The notes under the pieces: model-generated | What the model saw: the letters and a program-made list of their open reading frames with translations, nothing else | What the model was told of the DNA's origin: nothing | Databases searched by the model: none | Shown here: one piece after another, positions 10,663-20,290 of the stretch | Layout of the letters: each line of letters starts with the position of its first letter | Numbering within the stretch: the stretch's first letter is position 1 | Source: Prorocentrum cordatum | Lineage: Eukaryota; Sar; Dinophyceae; Prorocentrales; Prorocentraceae | Reading direction: 5' to 3' | Assembly (NCBI GenBank): GCA_963575745.1 | Contig: CAUYUJ010007402.1 | Span: forward strand, 367,051-431,050 | DNA: 64,000 nucleotides | Translations under genes and position numbers: made by a program

Positions 10663-10722
10663 AACTATGATGAGCGCTTGCGCGCTGCAGTCAGAGCCAC
10701 CTTGAGCCAAAATGGCTACGGA
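10663..10722 (-). ncRNA. dinoflagellate spliced-leader sequence; candidate SL RNA gene or relict SL
   Basis: The minus strand from 10722 to 10701 matches the 22-nt dinoflagellate spliced leader exactly (T + CCGTAGCCATTTTGGCTC + AAG). The leader is trans-spliced to the 5' end of nuclear mRNAs and includes the Sm-like ATTTTGG. The leader is followed directly by GT, the donor dinucleotide expected of an SL RNA. Fourteen bases further on comes a perfect hairpin, AGCGC-GCAA-GCGCT (10686-10673). Leader plus hairpin fits within 50-60 nt, the size known for dinoflagellate SL RNA. The alternative is a relict leader left by reverse transcription of an mRNA, but I see no partial tandem leader or good downstream gene. 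The locus lies between two CTTGGGGCC blocks. The 3' boundary is inferred. Confidence 0.7.
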
Positions 10723-10729
10723 TACTCGT

Positions 10730-11040
10730 GGAGCGTCTTTCGGGGCCCCTTTGGGGCCTCGTGGGGCCTCTAGGGGGCCTCTGGGGGGCCTCTGACGCCT
10801 CCTGGAAGCCTCTTGGGGTGAAGGCTCGAATTGTCGGTTCGTGTTCCCCCTCTTGGGCCCCTCTTGGGGCCGTCTTAAAACCGTCTTGGGGCCCTCTTGG
10901 GCGATCTTGGGCGCCTCTCTTGGGCCGGCTTGGGGCACTCTTGGGCCGTCTTGGGACTCTGTTGCGCCGTCGTGGCGCACTCTTCGGGTGCCCCTCAGGC
11001 CGTCTTGAGCTGATTGCTGGGGCCTCGTGGACCGTCGGAA
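10730..11040. repeat. CTTGGGG block 3b (plus orientation)
   Basis: Same repeat family. It has the island GGCTCGAATTGTCGGTTCG near 10831 and ends with GGAAGCACGAAACAGCGAG near 11036, matching block 2 in order. Confidence 0.85.
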
Positions 11041-11104
11041 GCACGAAACAGCGAGAACACGAACAACCCTAAACCCAGTCAGCAAGAAAAACATACTTGT
11101 TCGC

Positions 11105-11285
11105 CTCTTGAATGCCTCGTGGGAGTCCTTTTGAGGGCATCTTGGCCGACGTGAAACCCTCTTGGGTACAACGCTCTTGTGCGGTCTTGGGCTCTCTTGG
11201 GGCGCTCTTGGGCCATCTTGGTGCCTTCTTGGACGTATCTCGGCCCCCTTTGACGTTGTTTGGCGCCCCTCGCTGGGCCCAAAAC
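11105..11285. repeat. CTTGGGG block 3c (plus orientation)
   Basis: Short further block of CTCTTGGGGCGCTCTTGGG words, separated from block 3b by an A-rich linker. Confidence 0.75.
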
Positions 11286-11329
11286 GGCCAGAAGACAAAT
11301 CAGTGCACGTTGGGGGCCCCAGGACCCCT

Positions 11330-12515
11330 GCTCATTATGTGTATATATAAATGTGTGTACATATGCACATATGTAGAAGCGTATATACATGTGTAAGTAT
11401 ACACATCTATATAGATGTCACGCAAGCTACCGAACAACAAAACTTGCAAATGACGTGTGCAATTGATCCTGCGGTACGTGCTACGTGATGTTCGCGCATG
11501 GTTGCGCTTTCGTGCGATTCCCTATCACACCACGTCGCATTCACGCCGGAGGCATGCCAGCTTCAAGGTTGCTGGAGCTCGAACTGGCTCAACCAAATCA
11601 AAGATGATTCGAGTGCCAGACGGCATTGTCGGGGGCCTGGTGGAGATCCACCACTGGGTTACGGGTTGCGCGCAGGCTCCAAAAAAAAAAGTCTAGTGAC
11701 GGGGGGGTCTAGCACCACTGTCGCATGACAACAAGGGGTGATCCAGGATCCCCTGTCAAGAGACTACACGCCATAAGGCCGAATGCAGAGGCCAATGAAC
11801 AGATGCCCCCACCCTCGCCCCAGCCCCCTCCTCTCACCAGCGGGGCCTCATAGCACCAAGCGTTCAATGTCCGCAAGACGGACCCAGTGAACTCGAACTT
11901 CCGACGGACGCCTCTGTAGGTCAGTCAGGCACCGCCGCAAGACCTAGGTAAATCGTTTTGAACCCTTGCAGATTCAAGCGAAGAGGAGAAGGAGAAGAGC
12001 AAAGGAAGGGAAGGGTTGGAGACCGCCAGGAGGTCTGAACTTAATGGACCCCCAGAGAATGTGTCAAGAAGGGGTAAGGGCAAATCCGCACAAAAACTGA
12101 TCCCAGACCCCTCCCCGGGTCCATCTGGTGCAAATTGTCAGCCTGGCTCTGTTTTTGGCGGTCTCGGGACCCGAAAACGGCTCCCAGAAGCCGGAGAAGG
12201 CAAAAAACTTCTCGAACCCAGGACCTCGAACCTCGATTCCCCCCTTCCTGCTCGCCAGGAACAATGCTAGGCCACCTCAGACCCCCAGCCGACTCCAAAG
12301 GAAGGGAGGAAAGGAAAGGGGACGGGGAGCGAGGAGCGCCAAAAGAGTCCCGACCCAGAACGGCAGTCGAACAAGGGCGTGAGGGCCTCTGCGCTGGCCC
12401 GGGGCGGGAGGTGCCACCGCAGGAGGGCCACGGCGCGCATGGCGTCGAGAAGGCCGTTTTCTTGGACCGGCGGCGGCGGCGGTCCGAAGTGCGGCTCGTC
12501 CGCACCGTCCGTTGT
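11330..12515. other. microsatellite then unassigned DNA
   Basis: 11335-11415 is an alternating purine-pyrimidine TATATA/CATATG tract. 11415-12515 contains no feature I can assign. Open frames there lack recognisable domains and overlap on both strands. Confidence 0.4.
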
Positions 12516-12519
12516 GAGG

Positions 12520-12825
12520 TTCCTCGGGGCTGTTTGGGAGCCTCTTGAAGCCTCGTTCGGGCCTCCTGGGTGCCTCTGGGGGGTCTCCTTGGGGCCCCTT
12601 TGGGGCCTCCCTGGGCCCTGTGGAGGCGGGAGGCTCGAATTTCCGGTTCGCGGTTCCCCTCTTGGAGCCCTCTTGGGGCCGTCTTGGGCCTCTCTTCGCC
12701 CGTCTTGGGCGCGTCTTGGGCCGTCTTGGGGCCCTCCAGAGCCGTCTTGAGCCCCTCTTGGAGGCCTCTTGGGCTGTCTTGGGGCGTCCGCGGGGGGCCT
12801 GTGAGCCGTCGTGGAGCGTCGGAAA
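12520..12825. repeat. CTTGGGG block 4a (plus orientation)
   Basis: CTCTTGGGGCCGTCTTGGGCC words with the conserved island GGCTCGAATTTCCGGTTCG near 12633. It is followed by the GAAAGCTGAAAAGGCGGGAA-type A-rich linker. Confidence 0.85.
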
Positions 12826-13039
12826 GCTGAAAAGGCGGGAAAGGCAAAATGTGTCCAAATCGGACATCGGACATCGAACATCGGCCTGCAGTCGAGGCGC
12901 CGCGGGGGCGCTGCAGGTGGGCGCCGGGGCGCCGCCATGCATGACAATTGACGACGGTGAGACAAGGGAGAAGCGAACGAGAGGAAGACAGAGACAAGGG
13001 GCAAGCGAAATGTGTCCAAAACCTTTTTGTAAAATGAAC

Positions 13040-13265
13040 GATTTGGGCCTCTTGGGGCCCTCTGGGGGGACCTCTTGGAGGCCTCTTGGAACGTCTTGGG
13101 GGCCTCTTTGGCCGTCTTTGGCTTATCTTGGGCATCTTGGGGCCCTCTTGGCGCCCTCTTGGGCCTCTTGGAGCCTGCTGGGCCTGTCGTGGGGCGCTCT
13201 TGGGGCACTCTTGGGCCGCCTGGGCTGCTCCAGGGAGGCTCCAGGCCCCCCTGTCCTGGGCCCCC
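13040..13265. repeat. CTTGGGG block 4b (plus orientation)
   Basis: Block begins after AAAATGAACGATTTGGGCCTC, the same junction wording as 22270. It ends in a C-rich run before the microsatellite at 13275. Confidence 0.85.
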
Positions 13266-13274
13266 CGGCCTCGC

Positions 13275-13845
13275 CCCCAGGGACATATATATATATATAC
13301 ATATATACATATATATATATGATATATATATATATGTGTGTATATATATATGTGTATATACACACATCTTTGTATGTATTATGTATGCATGTATATATGT
13401 ATGTGTGTATGTATGCATGCATGCATGCATGCATGGATGCATGTATGTATGTATGTTTGTATGTATGCATGCATGCATACATGCATGTATGTATGTATGT
13501 TTGTATGCATGTTTGTGTGTATGTGTGTATGTATGTATGTATGTATGTATGTATGTGTGTATGTATGTATGTATGTATGTATGTATGTATGTATGTATGT
13601 ATGTATGTATGTATGTGTGTGTGTATGTATGTATGGATGGATGGATGGATGGATGGATGGATGGATGTATGGATGTATGGATGTATGGATGTATGGATGT
13701 ATGGATGTGTGTATGGATGTATGGATGTATGGATGTATGGATGTATGGATGTATGTATGTACGGTTGTTTGTTTGTATGCATGCATGTATCCATGTATGT
13801 ATTTATGTCTGTGTGTATAAACATAGCTGTACTAATACAATGAGT
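13275..13845. repeat. (TATA)n, (GTAT)n and (GGAT)n microsatellites
   Basis: A TATATA tract (13285-13360) passes into GTATGTAT/GCATGCAT (13370-13630), then GGATGGAT and GGATGTAT (13632-13760). Long Met-Tyr-Val-Cys or His-Thr-Tyr-Ile frames here are artefacts. Confidence 0.97.
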
Positions 13846-13904
13846 ACCGACATACATAGAAAATTGATCCGGACAGACCTTGGTCCCGCTGGGAGCCGCT
13901 GGGT

Positions 13905-14345
13905 CGCGAGAGCGCCTGGAGGGCCCAAGACAGCTCCTGATGGCTTGCTTCCAGAGGGCCCCAAGCTGGGCCAAGAGGGCCACAGGACGCCAACGATGGC
14001 CCCAACAGCCCAAAGAGGCCAAAATCGCCAAATTCCCGTCGGAAAACGTACGCGTTCAGCATCAACAACTTCTCACGTTCCCGACGCTCCAAGACGGTCC
14101 AGGACGCGCCCCAGAACGCACCAAGACGGCCCACGAGGCACTCAAGAGGCCCCCACGACGTCCTAAAAGGGCCCCAAAATGGCCTAAGAAGCGCCCAAGA
14201 CGGCCCAAGGGGTTCCCGAAACGGCCCCTGAGAGGCACCAAGGACCCCCATAGAGGCCCCCAACAGGCCCCAGCTCCCCGAGAGGCCCCCCCAAAAAAGT
14301 CCCAAAAAGGCACTAGATCCTCGAACGCCAAAACAAGAAGAGAAA
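13905..14345. repeat. CCCCAAGAGG block 5 (minus orientation)
   Basis: Same family inverted. The A-rich island GGAAAACGTACGCGTTCAGC near 14039 corresponds to the linker islands of the other blocks. Confidence 0.82.
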
Positions 14346-14559
14346 AGGATGCGGGTATGTTTCAGCGCGCCCTCTGGCGTAGATGCTAAGTTTCTGGGAA
14401 CTTGCGCAGCCACTGTTCGGGGTGGCCTGGCCGCCAAGCCCAAGCGGTCAACAAGGAGTGCTGACAACGGGCGCAGCGGCCAAGAATAGCTACCTATACG
14501 ACCACCCATCGGGTCATAGGGAAGTTGTGGGGTGGGGAGAGGGGGGGGAACCAACATCT

Positions 14560-15370
14560 GACTCAATCGATCTCACTATCGATCTCACGGGACACCACGG
14601 GACGATTGTCGATCTCACTATCGATCTCACTATCGATCTCACTCAACGGGACACCACGGGACACCACGGGCCACCATGGGCCACCACGGGACACCACGGG
14701 ACACCTCTCGATCTCACTATCGGTCTCACTATCGATCTCACTCAACGGGACACCACGGGACACCTCGGGACACCACATCGATCTCACTATCGATCTCACT
14801 CAACGGGACACCACGGGACACCGAGGGACACCTCGGTGCACTACATAGCTCTCAGTATCGATCTCACTATCGATCTCACTATCGATCTCACTCAACGGGA
14901 CACCACGGGACACCACGGGACACCTGTCGATCTCACTGTCGATCTCACTACCGGTCTCACTCAACGGGACACCACGGGACACCAAGGGACACCACGGGCC
15001 ACCACGCGACACCGCGGGACACCTCTCGATCTCACTAACGGTCATCCTATCGATCTCACTATCGATCTCACTCAATGGGACACCTTAGGACACCACGGGG
15101 CACCGAGGGACACCTGTCGATCTCACTATCGATCTCACTATCGAACTCACTTTTTGGGACACCACGGGACACCTCGGGGCACCACATCGATCTCACTATC
15201 GGTCTCACTCTCGATCTCACTCATCGGGACACCATAGGACACCACGGGACACCACGGCACACCTGTCGATCTCATTATCGATCTCACTATCGGTCTCACT
15301 CAACGGGACACCACGGGACACCACGGAACACCTCGGGGCACCACATCGATCTCATTATCGACACCGGGAC
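14560..15370. repeat. two-module array: ATCGATCTCACT and GGGACACCAC
   Basis: Runs of two to four ATCGATCTCACT 12-mers alternate with runs of the 10-mer GGGACACCAC through about 800 bp, joined by CAACGGGACA or CACATCGATC junctions. ATCGAT is palindromic. No gene. Confidence 0.95.
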
Positions 15371-15520
15371 GCCCGGGACACCCGGGACACCCGGGACACC
15401 GCCCGGCCCAACCGGCCACCGGCGGACGGGAAAGGACGCCCGGGACACCGGGGACACCCCGGACACCGCCAGGCCCAACCAGCCACCAGCGGACGGGCAC
15501 CCGGACTTTCGCTCCTACTT
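15371..15520. repeat. GGGACACCC decay of the preceding array
   Basis: GGGACACCCGGGACACCC and two related ~60-bp copies containing CGGCCCAACCNGCCACCNGCGGACGGG (given with N at variable sites in the data; core GCGGACGGG). It grades into unassigned DNA. 15520-16285 contains no gene I can support. Confidence 0.6.
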
Positions 15521-16286
15521 CGGCCTAGCTACAGGAGGATCACGCACAGCTTCGCCTCGCCCGCACGCACGGCACGAACACGAAACCGAAACCGATTTCC
15601 CGGTGGGGGGTCTCAGTTTCACTGCGATCTCACCCCCCAACCTCCGATCTTAGCACAGAAGTAGCCACAGCCCACGGCAAACCTAAGGCTAATAAAAATC
15701 CACTCGGAGCTGAAGTCTGAGTGGCCGTTTCAAGCATCGGCGGCGGAAGATATCGCGTTGTGCCAGCAGCCAGCGCCGCGGCAACCAACACGAACACATG
15801 TTGCGCCGTCCCCAGCTACTCCTCATCCTCTTGCCACTCCCCCCACCCCCTTCCTCCCCCTCCTCCGCCACACTTCGGGCCTCCCACACACACCAACTGA
15901 AAGCAAGCCTTGCACACTCCGCACGATTTTGGGAAAACGACTGCACAGCAGCCTCGAGCAGGCCGTAGACATCCGTGGACAGCATGCCCTACCGAACCAC
16001 GCGGCCCCAAAGGCGCGGATGCACGATAACATGTGTACATGCGTACAGAAAACGAAAACGGCGGCCATTACGCGAACGACAACTACAGAATTACGAGGGT
16101 CTGGCAGCAGCCATGCCGCCATGCTTGATGTCAACGAACACCTCGCTGCGTCTTACCTGGACCGCTCGTTTGCTATAGCACCTGTGACGCCATGCTACGC
16201 TTGAAATTTACACGCGGCCTATACCTCCCTCATACGCACTGTTTTCTGGTGTTTCACTCCGTTTCGAACTTGTTCGCCAAACACTT

Positions 16287-17558
16287 TCAGCCAACGCATT
16301 CGCACGCACGACTCAGAATGACGTACGTGCTCGCGGGCAAGGACAACTTTGCCTGAATCGCGTCCTTGTACAGTTTCACGGCGTACTCAACACGCTGGAT
16401 CATAATGCAGGAACGGATTGCATGATGGTAATCGATGTGGTCGGGCTCGAACGGGTGTCCCCGCATAGTCTCGAAGATTGCAACGGCTTTCTCGTGTTGG
16501 CCGCTGAACGAATACACCCTGATCATGATGCTATGAGATCTTGCATTGGGAGCCACCGCATGGTCACCCATCTTCATGAACAACCCGTGGGCTTCGTTGT
16601 GCATGCCAAGCTGAAAACGAGCACCCAACACCGCATTGTACGCCTCCCGGCGGAGCTGAATGCCTAATGCCTCCATCTCATTGCAAATCGTCGAAGCAAA
16701 TTCTGGATCGGAACGCTCGTAGGCCACGACAATGGAACGATATGCCCATCTGCTGAGGTTGACACCTGCGCGCTTCATCTTCACGAGATATTCAACGACA
16801 CTCCCTGGAAGCTGACGACCCTTCCACGCACCCAGCAAGCGGTTCTGCAAGTTATACGACGCGCTGATCCCATGAGCTCGAACTAACTCAAAAAGCCGCA
16901 GCCCGTCTATCTGCACACGTTTGTCATCGAGAGTTTCAGCGACGAGCTCGAAGAAGCGGTTGGACACGGCCTTGTGAATAAGGTGTGCACCAGGAACAGC
17001 CCCCTTTTCCAACATCTGGTCGAACAACGTCACGGCTGCTTCTCCGTGTTTAAGTCTGATGGAGGCATGCACTACTTTCAGCATGCTCGGGAGTTCGTGG
17101 GTCACACCATCTCTCTGCGCGCACTTGATAATGTACATGTCGGACTTCGATCGGTGTCTTTCATGTCCAAGCTGATCCCATGAACCCTGGCGGCTGTCAT
17201 CAACGATACCTAAATTCGTACGCGATGCAAGTTCCTCGGCGGAGACTGCGCGCAAGGCTTCGCGCCTACCTTCGAAAACCAAATTGCCGATCAAAAATAT
17301 TGCGGTGGTCAACTTGTTCTCTTTTATGATTCCTTCCGTGCTCTTCCAGTAGCGGGAATCGACGAAATAGCCGAGAACGCCAAGCGAAAGCAGGAGCATG
17401 CCGATATCGATGTGAAGACTTGCTCCGCCCAAGGAGATTAACGTGGCGAAGACACCGTGGCGTAATGCGGAGAACGCAGTACAGAGCGCTGCGACACACA
17501 TGATAAGCCAGTGGGCGGCCTGACAGGACTGCTGCACCTTCGCAAGCGAAAATGACAT
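16287..17558 (-). CDS. pentatricopeptide-repeat (PPR) protein with N-terminal membrane segments
   Basis: PPR proteins bind organellar RNA and act in its processing, editing or translation; that is family knowledge, not shown here. The frame is uninterrupted to the TGA at 16289-16287. I chose the ATG at 17558-17556, which begins MSFSLAKVQQSC; the open frame extends to 17702, but the extra 48 residues are translation of the CCCCAAGAGG repeat. From the chosen start, two hydrophobic segments lie at about residues 16-46 and 51-66. Helical repeats of ~35 residues follow from about residue 150 to the end, with typical pieces such as AVTLFDQMLEKG, YNAVLG and KAVAIFETMRG. No intron is visible. The 5' exon and targeting peptide may lie elsewhere or may have been replaced by the repeat. 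This is the only convincing intact host-type gene in the window. Confidence 0.78.
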   Translation of the reverse strand: MSFSLAKVQQSCQAAHWLIMCVAALCTAFSALRHGVFATLISLGGASLHIDIGMLLLSLGVLGYFVDSRYWKSTEGIIKENKLTTAIFLIGNLVFEGRREALRAVSAEELASRTNLGIVDDSRQGSWDQLGHERHRSKSDMYIIKCAQRDGVTHELPSMLKVVHASIRLKHGEAAVTLFDQMLEKGAVPGAHLIHKAVSNRFFELVAETLDDKRVQIDGLRLFELVRAHGISASYNLQNRLLGAWKGRQLPGSVVEYLVKMKRAGVNLSRWAYRSIVVAYERSDPEFASTICNEMEALGIQLRREAYNAVLGARFQLGMHNEAHGLFMKMGDHAVAPNARSHSIMIRVYSFSGQHEKAVAIFETMRGHPFEPDHIDYHHAIRSCIMIQRVEYAVKLYKDAIQAKLSLPASTYVILSRACECVG

Positions 17559-17589
17559 TGGTCCAGCAAAAACCTCGAGTGCTCTTAAA

Positions 17590-18015
17590 TGGCTTCGAGG
17601 GGCCTGTGGGGAGCCTCCTGGCGGGCGCCTGGGGGCTCTGCTGTGCCTCTTGGCCTCTTGAGGGCGTCTTCGGAGCCACGTGGGAGCCTCTGAGGGCATC
17701 ATGGGGGCTTCGTTGGGTCCCTTAGGGCCTCTTGGGGCGGCTTTGGGCGCCTCTTAGAGGGCTCATGGGGTTGTCCTGGAGGCTATGTTGAAGCCTCGGA
17801 GGCGCATCGGAGGCGGAAAGGGTGAACTCCCAAAGCATTGATTTACGGTTGTTCTTTGTAAGACTTGTGGCTCCAGGGGGCCTCCTGGTGGCCCCTGGCG
17901 GCTCTCTTGGGCCCTCTTGGGGGCTGTCTCGGGAGTGTCCTGGAGATCTCTTGTGCCGTCTAAGAAACAACGTGACTGATCCTGGAGCGCTCTTGGGCCC
18001 TCTCCGAGCCCCAGG
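17590..18015. repeat. CTTGGGG block 6 (plus orientation)
   Basis: CCTCTTGGGGCGG / CTCTTGGGCCCTCTTGG words, abutting the 5' end of the PPR gene and open in the same reading frame for 48 codons. Confidence 0.8.
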
Positions 18016-18169
18016 CGCGTCCAGGACAGCCGCTCCAGTGGGCGGCTTGCACCGTGCAATCGAGGTCCTGGCCTGGGGCCCCGAGCCGAAGATTCCCCAC
18101 ACGCACACACACACATACACTTTTTGTCGGTAGCGGCCCCGCGCGCGGCGACGAGACGGAGTAAGTCGA

Positions 18170-18262
18170 GAAACATATACATGTACACATATACACACAT
18201 ATATGCAAGACTGCATTGGCGCCTCGCGCCATGCACCTCAGTCCTTGAAGTTTGGCATACAG
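18170..18262. repeat. dispersed repeat copy (paired with 22755-22855)
   Basis: A TATACACA tract runs into CTGCATTGGCGCCTCGCGCC then ATGCACCTCAGTCCTTGAAG. 22755-22855 has the same order with CTGCATTGGCGCTGCGCGCC and ATGCACCTTGGTCCT. Microsatellite plus ~60 bp suggests a SINE-like tail; the boundaries are not determined. Confidence 0.55.
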
Positions 18263-18464
18263 GCGGAAGGGCAGGAAGATACAACTGAAAACCTAGCGAT
18301 AACTCCTTGTTGCCTTTTGTCCGTCATCGTCGTTGTCCGCCGACCCCCGCTTACCGGGGGTGAAAAGGCGCGTGAGACATTTGGCTGTCCCCCTCCCCCG
18401 TTCCCCCTCCCCTGGCGTCCAAATCCAGTTGAGAGGGTTGGAGTACGAACTCGTCAACGCGCTC

Positions 18465-18670
18465 CTGGGGCCTCCAGAGCCTCCGAAAAAAGCCCCCAGA
18501 CGGCCCCCAGATTGCCCCAGACAGAGCGCGAAGACGGTCCAAGAGAGCGTCGAAACGGACCAGGGACGCCCCACGACGGTCCAAGATGCCTGCAAGACGG
18601 CCAACGAGGCCTCCAAGACGGCCCAAGAGCGCTCCCGCAGGACCGCCGAGAGGGTCCCAGGAAGCAAACA
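18465..18670. repeat. CCCCAAGACGG block 7 (minus orientation)
   Basis: CCAAGACGGCCCAAGAG-type words. It ends at the A-rich island GGAAGCAAACATCATCCCAC as in the other inverted blocks. Confidence 0.78.
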
Positions 18671-18957
18671 TCATCCCACTCCCTCGGGAAAGCGTACACA
18701 TCGCAAGCAGTGGCGGTCGTTGTGTCTTGACAGCGGCCGAGCACAGAGGGCCTAGAAAACCTAACCCCAAAGCAATCACCCCGACACTCGGGCTCCCCTC
18801 CCGTGCCGGCGGGCGCCCCACTCGCACGCCGGCCCGAGCCCGGAGCCGCCGCCGGAGCCCGCTCCGCGGGCCCGCCGAGGTTCAGCGCGGCCCCTGGGGA
18901 TGCTGCCGAGCCGCGCGCGCGAAGGTTGGGCTTTTTGTTGGAGTGCGGACAGACGAG

Positions 18958-19092
18958 CCCCATGCGTCTCCCCCGCCCATTACGGCACGTCCCTCGCGCG
19001 CTTCGTGGCCCCATAGGGGAGTTCCACCGAGAGCGGCACCCACGACGCGTTGCTCACAACTGCACATGGTTGGGTCCTTCGCCAGGATGATT
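18958..19092. repeat. dispersed repeat X, copy 1 (inverted relative to 20156-20290)
   Basis: 135 bp that match the reverse complement of 20156-20290 nearly throughout; both contain CATTACGGCACGTCCCTCGC (on this strand) and GTTGGGTC(C/T)TTCGCCA. Further fragments lie at 54565-54735 and 62433-62463. On the minus strand it reads AKDPTMCSCEQRVVGAA, matching KDPTRCSCEERVVGAA in copy 2, so it may descend from coding DNA. Confidence 0.8.
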
Positions 19093-20155
19093 CGTTTGGG
19101 TTGAATGCGGACGGACGAGCCAAGAACGTGATCGAGTGCAGTGAGCTGGCGAGCGCACGCCTGGTCGAGAGGGCAAGTCAAACTCACTGGCGGAGGTCAG
19201 AAACTCGAGGGTCCAGACCACCGTGGGCTGGCAGATCGCAAAGTGCAACGCCACAACTTCCTGCGTCCCAGCTGCTCTCTGGGCGCAGATGGTTAAGCGA
19301 GTTAGCCCTTCCAACCCCATTACAGTCAACCCGTAGAGTAAGGACGCACGAGAAGCATACAAGGGCCTTGGAAGGCCACGTCGCCACTTTTCGGACGGGG
19401 CGCGGAAAGCGAAAGCGGCCAAGGATGGGCCAGAGGGGCAGGATGCAAGGCGGTAACCTTGGAAAGGTGCTCATCCTTCCTATGCGGGTTGGCTGCATTC
19501 CCCTTCGGAGAAAGGTGCACCACCCCTCCCCCCCTTCACCACCCTCCCTCACTACTTCCCCATTCCCCCTTCACCCCCCCCCCTCCTCACCCCCTCCTTC
19601 ACCCCCCCCTTCACACCCCCTAAACTTCACCCTCCCCTTCCGCCCCCCCCCCCCTTCCCCTTCGGAGAAGGGTCAAACCCGCGGCGCAGTGCTCCTCCCG
19701 CCCCCCCCCCCTGCCTGTGGACCGGATGCGGCAGCCCCGCGCGGTGGCCGCCCCCGGCCAACCACACGGAGAAGAGAGGGGCGAGGCACGCGTGAAGCTC
19801 CCTGCCAGGCGGAGCCTCGGACGTGAGGGCTGCGCGGGGGGAGCCTCGGGGAGCCTCCAAAGGAAGCAGGCGAGCTCCTGGCTGGGGCCCTGCTGGGACT
19901 CCGTGGTCTGGGCCGCTTGCAGGCGCCGTTGCACCTGGGAGCCCGAGGAGCCCTCCAAGGACAGTCTTGCGATCGGCATGGCGTCAGGGAAAGGTGGTCC
20001 TGTTCGCCTTTTCTTCACGATTTACAGCGATCCTGGGGCGGGGCTCACACGCGTCAATCTGGGACTGTTCCCTAGTAGTGTACACACCTCCTCCCCCAGG
20101 CGACCGGCGGCCAACCAGGAACCATGCTCTCACCCCCCCACCATCCCTGTCAAAA
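19093..20155. other. unassigned DNA with a C-rich tract
   Basis: Spacer between the two arms of repeat X. 19518-19715 is CCCCTTCACC-type pyrimidine low complexity. The rest has overlapping open frames on both strands with no recognisable domain. Confidence 0.4.
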
Positions 20156-20290
20156 AAGTATGTTGGCGAAAGACCCAACCAGATGTAGTTGTGAGGAACG
20201 CGTTGTGGGTGCCGCTTTCGAAAGAGATCCCTATGCGCCACGAAACGCGCGAGGGACGTGCCGTAATGGGTGGGGGAGAGACATGCGGGC
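20156..20290. repeat. dispersed repeat X, copy 2
   Basis: Inverted copy of 18958-19092. Its inner half is homologous to the 77-bp minisatellite unit that starts immediately after it, sharing CACGAAACGC, ATGCG and GAGCTCC-like steps in order. Confidence 0.8.

Noticed and set aside
12041-14166. Long frames (up to 440 codons) over the (GTAT)n region and CTTGGGG blocks
   Set aside because: They consist of microsatellite and repeat translation (Cys-Met-Tyr-Val, Thr-Tyr-Ile-His, Leu-Gly-Pro-Ser-Trp) with no domain.
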